Assembly (NCBI GenBank): GCA_958296115.1
Contig: OY282442.1
Span: 1,435,158-1,499,157 of the forward strand
From: an uncultured Dehalococcoidia bacterium
GTDB lineage: Bacteria > Chloroflexota > Dehalococcoidia > Lucifugimonadales > CAJWER01
Direction: 5' to 3'
DNA length: 64,000 nt
How positions within the stretch are numbered: position 1 is the stretch's first letter; every line of letters starts with the position of its first letter. A program made the translations under genes and the position numbers. Shown here one piece after another: positions 1-10,000 of the stretch. Below the pieces are notes generated by a model, which made no database searches, had not been told where the DNA came from, and saw only the letters and a program-made list of their open reading frames with translations.

Positions 1-2770
1 GGACACGGAGTAGGTGGCGCCGAGTGCTGGGGTTGGCCCGCCGCCGCCTGTGGGACCGGATATGGTGAAGGTGAAGCTCTCGCCGGTCCCTTCATCTATT
101 GCGTCATCGGTCGTCTGCACATCCACCGTCTGGGAGCCCGGGGCTGCGCTGGTGAAGATCAGAGCGCTGGACGTGGCGGTGTAGTCGTCGGAGGAGGCCG
201 CGCCGTCCGAGGTGGCGTAGCTCACCGTGAGGTCTGATGTGGGTGTAACTCCGGCAGGCGAGAGCTTGACCGTGTATGTGGCGGTATCCCCCTCGTCCAC
301 GGACTCCGGGCCGGACAAATCCACGGTGATGGGGTCGCTGGCCGATATGGTCACTGTTGCGGAGTCGCTGGATGCGGTCACCTGGCTCGACAACGCGCTC
401 GTCACGTCGCCCAGCGCCACGCTGAAGCTCTCGGAGGACTCCGACAGGTCGTCGTCGGTGACGGCTATGGTGAAGGTCTGCGTAGCCCCCGCCGCTGAGT
501 TGGCGCTGAAGGTGACCGAGCCAGAAGCCGTGCCGTAGTCCGCCACCGTCGCAGTGGTCGAAGTGGCCGACCACGCAACCGTAACTGCCGCGTCGACCTC
601 GTGGGAGAGGGTGACGGTGAACCCCGCGTCGCCGCCCTCGCTCACGCTCTGCGCCGCGGGGGTGAGGGTCAGCGCGGCCTCGTCGAGCGGCTGCGGGTCA
701 GTGGGAGGAGTCGGCGGGGCGTCCGCGTCTCCGTCGGTCAGCGTGATGGTGGCCGAGCTCACGGTCAACCCGACGTCTGATGCGGTGGCTCCCTCGACCA
801 CGATGGTCTCGTCGCCCTCGACGATGGCGTCGTCCGTCGGCGTAATCGAGAGGGAGGCGGTTCCGCTGGACATACCCGCGTCGATGGTGACGTCGGTGGT
901 AGTCGCGGCGTAGTCGGCGCTGCGGGTCGCGGTCCCGGCCAGGCTGATGGTGACGACGGTGTCCGTGGCGCGGGTGGTGGCGCCGTCGAGGGATGCGGTT
1001 ACGGTAACGTCCGTGGCGCCGTCGGACTCGTTCACCTCGCTGGGGTTCACCGACAGGGTGATGTCCGTGGGCGCGTCGTCGTTGTCGGCGATGATGGTGG
1101 ACACCGAGGAGGTGGCGCCGAGCGTTGGGGCTGGACCGCCGCCGCCTGTGGGACCGGATATGGTGAAGGTGAAGCTCTCGCCGGTCCCTTCGTCTATTGC
1201 GTCATCGGTCGTCTGCACATCCACCGTCTGGGGTTCCGGGGCCGCGCTGGTGAATGTCAGAGCGCTGGACGTGGCGGTGTAGTCGTCGGAGGAGGCCGCG
1301 CCGTCCGAGGTGGCGTAGCTTACGGTCAGGTCTGATGTGGGTGTAACTCCGGAAGGTGAGAGCTTGACCGTGTAGGTGGCGGTATCCCCCTCGTCCACGG
1401 ACTCCGGGCCGGAGACCTCCACCGTGATTGGGTCGCTGGCCGCTATGGTCACTGTTGCGGAGTCGCTGGATGCGGTCACCTGGCTCGACAACGCGCTCGT
1501 CACGTCGCCCAGCGCCACGCTGAAGCTCTCCGCCGTCTCCGACAGGTTGTCGTTGGTGATGGCTATGGTGAAGGTCTGCGTAGCACCGGCTGCTGAGTTG
1601 GCGCTGAAGGTGACCGATCCGGAAGCCGTGCCGTAATCCGCCGCCGTCGCAGTGGTCGAAGTGGCCGACCATGCAACCGTAACTGCCGCGTCGACCTCGT
1701 GCGAGAGGGTGACGGTGAAGGAGGCGTCGCCGCCCTCGCTCACGCTCTGCGTCGCCGGGGTGAGGGTCAGCGCGGCCTCGTCGAGCGGCTGCGGGTCAGT
1801 GGGAGGAGTCGGCGGGGCGTCCGCGTCTCCGTCGGTAAGCGTGATGGTGGCCGAGCTCACGGTCAACCCGACGTCTGATGCGGTGGCTCCCTCGACCACG
1901 ATGGTCTCGTCGCCCTCGACGATGGCGTCGTCCGTCGGCGTAATCGAGAGGGAGGCGGTTCCGCTGGACGTTCCCGCTCCGATGGTGACGTCGGTGGTCG
2001 TCGCGGCGTAGTCGGCGCTGCGGGTCGCGGTCCCGGCCAGGCTGACGGTGACGACGGTGTCCGTGGCGCGGGTGGTGGAGCCGTCGAGGGATGCGGTTAC
2101 GGTGATGTCCGTGGCGCCGTCGGACTCGTCCACCTCGCTGGGGTTCACCGACAGCGTTATGTCCGTGGGCGCTTCGTCGTCGTCGGTGATGGTGGTGGAC
2201 ACCGATGAGGAGGTGCCGAGCGCTGGGGCTGGACCGCCGCCGCCTGTGGGCCTGGATATGGTGAAGGTGAATCTCTCGCCGGTTCCCTCGTCTATTGCGT
2301 CCTGGGTCGTCTGCACGGGCACGCTCTTGTCCGCGTGGTCCGTGGGTGTGAAGGTCAGAGCGCTGGATGCCGAGGTGTAGTCTGCGGAGGTGGCCGTGCC
2401 GTGTGAGGTGGCGTAGCTAACCGTGAGGTCGTCGGTCGGGGTGACCCCGGAAGGTGAGAGCTTGACCGTGTATGTGGCGGTATCCCCCTCGTCCACCGAC
2501 TCCGGGCCGGAGACGCTGATGGTGATTGGGTCGCTGGCCGCTATGGTCACGGCTGCGGAGTCGCTGGATGCGGTCACCTGGCTCGACAACGCGCTCGTCA
2601 CGTCGCCCAGCGCCACGCTGAAGCTCTCCGCCGTCTCCGACAGGTTGTCGTCGGTGACGGCTATGGTGAAGGTCTGCGTAGCTCCCGCCGCTGAGTTGGC
2701 GCTGAAGGTGACCGAGCCAGAAGCCGCGCCGTAGTCCGCCGCCGTCGCCGTGGTCGACGTGGCCGACCAC
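1..2770 (-). repeat. 1,098-bp tandem higher-order repeat inside the Calx-beta array
   Basis: Segments recur at exact 1,098-bp spacing: 104-574 with 1202-1672, 554-913 with 1652-2011, and 227-538 with 1325-1636 and 2423-2734. 1,098 bp is 366 codons, which is three Calx-beta domains of about 120 residues. Copies of a triad are closer to each other at DNA level than neighbouring domains are, so the array grew by duplicating three-domain blocks. Similar but more diverged spacing (about 1,060-1,100 bp) can be followed to about 8.7 kb. Confidence 0.85.
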
Positions 2771-4026
2771 TCCACCGTGACCGTCGCGTCCACCTCGTGG
2801 GAGAGGGTGACAGTGAAGGAGGCGCTTGCGCCCTCGGCCACGCTTGCCGCCGGGCCTGTGATGGAGAGGGCGGCGTTGTCGTCGTCGGTGATGGTGGTGG
2901 ATACCGAGTAGGTGGCGCCGAGCGCTGGGGATGGTCCGCCTCCGCCGTCGGGACTGGATATGGTGAAGGTGAAGCTCTCGTCGCTCCCTTCGACTATTGC
3001 GTCCTGCGTCGTCTGCACCGACACGCTCCTATCCGCGTGGTCCTCCGCCGTGAAGGTCAGCGCGCTGGACGTGGCGGTGTAGTCTGCGGATGTGGCCGCG
3101 CCGTCTGATGTGGCGTATCTCACCGTGAGGTCGGCGGTCGGCTTGACCCCGGAAGGCGACAGCGAGACCGTGTAGGTCGCGGTATCCCCCTCGTTCACCG
3201 ATGCCGGGCCGGAGACGCTGACGGTGATTGGGTCGCTCTCGGAGATGGTGGCCGACGCGCTGCCCGCGGACGCCGACACGGCCACGCGGCTCGCCAACGC
3301 GCTTGTCACCATGCCCAGCGACACGCTGAAGCCCTCGGAGGACTCCGACAGGTTGTCGTCGGTGACGGCTATGGTGATGGTCTTCGTGGCCCCGGCTCTG
3401 GAGTTCGCCGCGAAGCTCACTGAGCCTGTGCTCGTGCCGTAGTCCGCCGCCATCGCAGTGCCCGGCGTGGCCGACCATGCCACCGCGACCGCCGCGTCCA
3501 CCTGGTGCGAGAGCTTGACGATGAACTCCGCGTCGTCCCCCTCGTCCCCCTCGCCCGTCGGTCCGCTGATGGAGAGGGTGGCGTTGTCGTCGTCGGTGAT
3601 GGTGGTGGATACCGAGTAGCTGGCGCCGAGCGCTGGGGATGGACCGCCTCCGCCGGCGGGATTGGATATGGCGAAGGTGAAGCTCTCGCCGCTTCCTTCG
3701 ACTATCGCGTCCTGCGTCGTCTGCACATCCACCGTCTGGGACCCCGGGGCCGCCCTGGTAAATGTCAGCGTGCCGGATGCGGCGGCGTAGTCGGTGGATG
3801 TGGCCGCGCCGTCCGAGGTGGCGTAGCTCACCGTGAGGTCGGAGGTCGGGGTGACCCCGGAAGGCGAGAGGGAGACCGTGTATGTGGCGGTATCCCCCTC
3901 GTTCACAGACGCCGGGCCGGACACGATGACAGTGATGGGGTCGCTCTCGGAGATGGTGGCCGACGCGCTGCCTGCGGACGCCGACACGGACACGCGGCTC
4001 GACAACGCGCTTGTCACCATGCCCAG
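1..4026 (-). pseudogene. Frameshifted continuation of the giant Calx-beta protein (open at the left edge)
   Basis: Reading leftwards on the minus strand, one frame stays open from about 4026 to base 1 and encodes about 1,340 more residues of Calx-beta repeats. It is offset by one base from the upstream 2,698-aa frame. Three repeat classes alternate: one with a DPITVSVSGP start and a PTGGGGP segment, one with a VAWSAT core and an LSE-ESFSV tail, and one with an ITLSVNPSEVDESDGAT start. ITDDD acidic linkers, expected to bind Ca2+, join them. It has no start of its own, so it is either the real C-terminal part cut off by a frameshift or evidence of a sequencing error. The protein continues beyond the window. 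Confidence 0.85.
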
Positions 4027-7000
4027 GACACGCTGAAGCTCTCCGCCGTCTCCGACAGGTCGTCGTCGGTGATGGCTATGGTGATGGTCTTCGTGGCCCC
4101 GGCTGCTGAGTTGGCGCTGAAGGTGACCGATCCGGAAGCCGTGCCGTAGTCGCCTGCCGATGCCGTGGTCGACGTGGCCGACCACTCCACCGTGACCGCC
4201 GCGTCCACCTGGTGTGAGAGGGTGACGGTGAACTCCGCGTCGGCCCCCTCGTCCACCTCGCCCGTCGTCCCGCTGATGGAGAGGGTGGCGTTGTCGTCGT
4301 CGGTGATGGTGGTGGATACCGAGTAGGTGGCGCCGAGCGCTGGGGCTGGCCCGCCGCCGCCTGTGGGACCGGATATGGTGAAGGTGAAGCTCTCGTCGCT
4401 CCCTTCGACTATTGCGTCCTGCGTCGTCTGCACCGACACGCTCCTGTCCGCGTGGTCCTCCGCCGTGAATGTCAGCGCGCTGGACGTGGCGGTGTAGTCG
4501 GCGGATGTGGCCGCGCCGTCCGAGGTGGCGTATCTCACCGTGAGGTTGGAGGTCGGCTTGACCCCATCAGGCGAGAGCGAGACCGTATAGCTTGCGGAGT
4601 CTCCCTCGTCCACCGATGTCGAGCCGGAGACGCTGACGGTGATGGGGTCGCTCTCGGAGATGGTCACGGATACGGAGTCGCTTGATGCGGTAACCCGGCT
4701 CGACAACGCGCTTGTCACCATGCCCAGCGACACGCTGAAGCTCTCGGATGTCTCCGACAGGTCGTCGTCGGTTATGGAGATGGAGAAGGTCTGCGTATCC
4801 CCTGCCGCTGAGTTGGCCGCAAAGCTCACGGAGCCGGAAGAGGCGCCGTAGTCGCTGGCCGATGCTGTGGTCGACGTGGCTGACCATGCCACCGCGACTT
4901 CTGCGTCCACCTGGTGGGAGAGGGTGACAGTGAACTCCGCGTCGTCACCCTCGTCCACCTCGCCCGTCGGCCCGCTGATGGAGATGGTGGCGTTGTCGTC
5001 GTCGGTGATGGTGGTGGATACCGAGTAGGTGGCGCCGAGCGCTGGGGATGGTCCGCCTCCGCCGGCGGGATTGGATATGGTGAAGGTGAAGCTCTCGCCG
5101 CTCCCTTCGACTATTGCGTCCTCAGTCGTCTGCACCTCCACCGTCTGGGGGCCCGGGTCTGTGTTGGTGAAGGTCAGAGCGCTGGACGTGGCGGTGTAGT
5201 CATCGGACGAGGCCGTGCCGTGCGAGGTGGCGTACCTCACGGTCAGGTCTGATGTGGGTGTAACTCCGGAGGGTGAGAGCGAGACCGTGTATGTGGCGGC
5301 GTTCCCCTCGTCCACCGACTCCGGACCGGAGACGCTGACAGTGATGGGGTCGTTCTCGGAGATGGTGGCCGACGCGCTGCCCGCGGACGCCGACACGGAC
5401 ACGCGGTCCGAAAGATCGCCCGTCACCATGCCCAACGCCGCGCTGAAGCTCTCGGATGTCTCCGACAGGTTGTCGTCGGTGACGGCTATGGTGATGGTCT
5501 GCGTCGCTCCGGCTGTGGAGTTGGCCGCGAAGCTCACGGAGCCTGTGCTCGTGCCGTAGTCGCCCGCCGATGCAGTGCCCGACGTGGCCGACCACGCCAC
5601 CGTAACCGCCGCGTCCACATCGTGCGAGAGGGTGACGGTGAACTCCGCGTCGCCGCCCTCGGCCACGCTTGCCGCCGGGCCTGTGATGGAGAGGGTGGCG
5701 TTGTCGTCGTCGTTGAGGGTGACCGTCGCCGAGCTCACCGTCAACCCGACGCCCGCGGCGGTGTCCCCCTCGACCACGATGGTCTCGCTCCCCTCGACGA
5801 TGGCGTCGTTCGTCGGCGTAACCGCGAGGATGGCCGTTCCGCTGGACATTCCCGCGCCGATGGTGACGTCGTTAGTCGTCGCCGTGTAGTCGGCGCTGCG
5901 GGTCGCGGTTCCAGCCAGGCTGATGGTAACCGCGGTGTCCGTGGCGCGGGTGGTGCCGCCGTTCAGGGTGGCGGTTACGGTGAGGTCCGTCGCGCCGTCG
6001 GACTCGCCCAGGCTGGCGGTATCGACCGACAGGGTAATGCCCGTGGGCGCTGTGTCGTCGTCAGTGATGGTGGTGGTCACCGATGAGGACGCGCCAAGGG
6101 ATGGTGATGGTCCGCCTCCGCCTGTGGTACTGGATATGGCGAAGGTGAAGTCCTCGCCGCTCCCCTCGTCTATTGCGTCCTCAGTCGTATCCACATCCAC
6201 CGTCTGGGAGCCCGGGGCTGTGTTGGTGAAGGTCAGCGTCCCGGATTCAGCGACGTAGTCCCTGCCCGCCGCCGCCGTGCCGTCCGATGTGGCGTAGCTC
6301 ACGGTGAGGTCGGAGGTCGGCTTGACCCCGGAAGGCGAGAGCGAGACCGTGTATCTCACGGATTCTCCCTCGTTCACCGACCCCGAGCCGGACACGCTGA
6401 CGGTGATCGGGTCGCTCTCGGAGATGGTGGCCGACGCGCTGCCCGCGGACGCCGACACGGACACGCGGTCCGAAAGATCGCCCGTCACCATGCCCAGCGC
6501 CGCGCTGAAGCTCTCGGATGTCTCCGACAGGTCGTCGTCGCTCACGGCTATGGTGAAGGTCTTGGTGGCCTCGGCTGCTGAGTTGGCCGCGAAGCTCACC
6601 GATCCGGAAGCCGTGCCGTAGTCGCTCGCCGATGCTGTGCCCGACGTGGCCGACCACGCCACCGTAACCGCCGCGTCCACATCGTGGGAGAGTGTGACGG
6701 TGAACTCCGCGTCGCCGCCCTCGGCCACGCTTGCCGCCGGGCCGCTGATGGAGAGGGTGGCGTTGTCGTCGTCGTTTATGGTGACGGTGGCAGAGCTCAC
6801 GGTCAGCCCGACGTCTGAGGCGGTGGCCCCCTCGACCACGAGGGTCTCGTTCCCCTCGACGATGGCGTCGCCGACGGGCGTAACCGCGAGGTTGGCCGTT
6901 CCGCTGGACATTCCCGCGCCGATGGTGACGTCGGTTGTAGTCGCAGCGGAGTAGTCGGCGCCATGCGCCGCGGTCCCCGACAGGGTGACGGTGACGGCGG

Positions 7001-10000
7001 TGTTCTCGGCGCGGGTCGTGCTTCCGTTCAGGGTGGCGGTTACGGTGACGTTCGTGGCGCCGTCCGACTCGTCCACCTCGCTGGGGTTCACCGACAGGGT
7101 AATGCCCGTGGGGGCCGCGTCGTCGTCGGTGATGGTGGTGACCGAGGAGGACGCGCCTAGGGATGGGGATGGTCCGCCTCCGCCTGTGGGGCTGGATATG
7201 GCGAAGGTGAAGCTCTCGCCGCTCCCCTCGTCTATTGCGTCATCAGTCGTCTGCACGTCCACCGTCTGGGGCCCCGGGGCTGTGTTGGTGAAGGTCAGAG
7301 CGCTGGACGCGGCGGTGTAGTCGGCGGCAGTGGCCGTGCCGTGCGAGGTGGCGTAGCTGACGGTGAGGTCTGATGTGGGTTTAACTCCGGTAGGCGAGAG
7401 CTTGACCGTGTATGTGGCGGTATCCCCCTCGTCCACCGACTCCGGGCCGGAGACGCTGACCGTGATGGGGTCGCTGGCCGCTATGGTCACGGCTGCGGAG
7501 TTACTGGATGCGGACACCTGGTCCGACAACACGCTCGTCACGTCGCCCAGCGTCACGCTGAAGCTCTCGGAGGTTTCCGACAGCTTGTCGTCGGTGATGG
7601 GGATGGTGAAGGGCTTGGTGGCCTCGGCTGCTGAGTTCGCCGCGAAGCTCACCGATCCGGAAGCCGTGTCGTAGTCGCTCGCCGATGCTGTGCCGGCCGT
7701 GGCCGACCACGCGACCGCGACCGCCGCGTCCACCTGGCGCGACAACTCGACGGTGAAGGAGGCGTTTGATCCCTCGTTCACGCTCTGGGCCGCGGGGGTG
7801 AGGGTCAGCGTGGCGTTGTCGTCGTCGGTCAGCGTGACCGTCGCCGAGCTCACGGTCAACCCGGCGCCCGCCGCGGTTCCGTCCACCACGATGGTCTCGT
7901 CCCTCTCCACCACGTCGTCGTCCGTCGGGGTGACCGAGAGGTTGGCCGTTCCGCTGGACATTCCCTCGCTGATGGTGACGTTGGTAGTAGTCGCGGCGTA
8001 GTCGGAGCCGCGGTTCGCGGTCCCCGACAGGGTGACGGTAACGGCGGTGTCCGTGGTGCGGGTCGTGCCGCCGTCCAGGGTGGCGGTTACGGTGACGTCC
8101 GTGGCGCCGTCCGCCTCGTTCAGGGTGGCGGTGTCGACCGACAGGGTAATGCCCGTGGGGGCCGCGTCGTCGTCGGTGATGGTGGTGGTCACCGACGACG
8201 ACATGCCGAGCGTTGTGGATGGTCCGCCTCCGCCGGCGGGGCTGGATATGGCGAAGGTGAAGCTCTCGCCGGTTCCCTCGTCTAGTGAGTCCTCAGTCGT
8301 CCGCACATCCACCGTCTGGGATCCCGGCGCCGCCTGGGTGAAGGTCAGAGCGCTGGACGCGGCGGTGTAGTCGGCGGCCGTGGCCGTGCCGTGCGAGGTG
8401 GCGTAATTCACCGTGAGGTTTTCGGTGGGCGTGACCCCAGCAGGCGAGAGCGAGACCGTGTATGTGGCAGCGTTCCCCTCCTCCACCGACTCCGGGCCGG
8501 ACACTTCCACGGTGATGGGGTCGCTCTCGGAGATGGTGGCTGACGCGCTGCCCGCGGACGCCGACACGGACACTCGGCCCGCAAGGTCGCCCGTCACCAT
8601 GCCCAGCGTCACGCTGAAGCTCTCGGAGGTTTCCGACAGCTTGTCGTCCCTCGCGGATATGGTGATGGTCTGCGTAGTTCCCGCGGCTGAGTTGGCGCTG
8701 AATATCACCGAGCCTGTGCTCGTGCCGTAGTCGCTCGCCGATGCTGTGCCCGGCGTGGCCGACCACGCAACCGTGACCTCGGCGTTCACCTCGTGGGAGA
8801 GGGTGACAGTGAACTCCGCGTCGTCACCCTCGGCCACCTCGCCCGTCGGTCCGCTGATGGAGATGGTGGCGGTATCAGCCGGGTCCCCCTCGGCCGCGTC
8901 GGAAAGGGTGATGGCCGACGTCTCCACGATGCCCAGGGTCGTAGCGCTGGTGGCGTCGACGATGATGGTCTCGTCGACCTCCACCACGGCGTCGTCTACG
9001 GGGGTGATGGTGAAGGCAACGCTGGCCACTTCCTGGTGGGCTGGTATGGTGAGGGTTGCGGGCAGCGTGTGGGTGTAGTCGGTGGTCTCGGTTGCCGTGC
9101 CTTCCAGGTCGAAGGTGAGAACCAGCTCCGAGTCCAGGCCTCCGCCTTGGGGTCTGGCAGCCACGGTGTATGACTGCGCCCCGCCGCCCTCGTTTATCGG
9201 GCTTGGTCCGGTGATTGACAGGCGGACGGTTTGAGGAACCTCGTCGTCATCGAGCAGATTGATGGTTGCGGACTTTGCCCCCGTCTCGGTCAGCCCCGTA
9301 GCCGCCGCCTGTACGATGATGGTCTCGGTTGACTCTACCGTGCCGTCGTCCACGGGGGTGATTCGCAACAGCCCTGACCTGCTGCCCTGGTTGGCTGGGA
9401 TGTTCAGCGCAGGAATCACGGCGGTGTAGTCCTTGGTGGCTCCCTGCTCGGCTGTGCCTCCTGAGGCTATGGTGAGGGTGACGGGCGTCTCCACCGACCG
9501 CACTGCGCCATTGAGCGAGACCTTTACGTTTATGGAAGCCTGTCCGCCGTTTTCCGATACCTCGGAAGGGGTGACGTCCAGGCTGATGTCCGTAGACGCC
9601 GTGTTGGTGTCGATGAGTCTGATAGTGGGTGATGTCGCACGAGAATGCCTTGAGTAGAGGATTATTGTTTCCTCAGATTCGACGCTGCTGTCGGCCTCCG
9701 GGGTGATGGCCAGCGTAGTCGTCGCCGTCGTAGTGTCCGCTGGTATGATGATAGCGGCGACTTCGCCGAAGCCCCTTATGTATTCGTCAGGCAAGCTCCT
9801 CTCGGCAGTGTAGTCTATGTCGCGCACAGCGGTGCCCCTTGGAATCACGCCGTCGGAGCCAGCGACTCCATAGTCCCATATACCCAGTTGCGTTTCGCGC
9901 GTTGACGGCAGGCCGTTCAGAACAGCCGTCACCGTAAATGTCGTCCTCCCATCGTCTTCCCGGATGCTGGCGGGGTTGACGCTCAGGGTTATCGAGTTGT

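Noticed and set aside
104-2770. Long reading frames on both strands in the adhesin repeats other than the repeat frame
   Set aside because: They are low-complexity shadows of GC-rich repeat coding DNA; only the Calx-beta frame has domain structure and joins the upstream gene.
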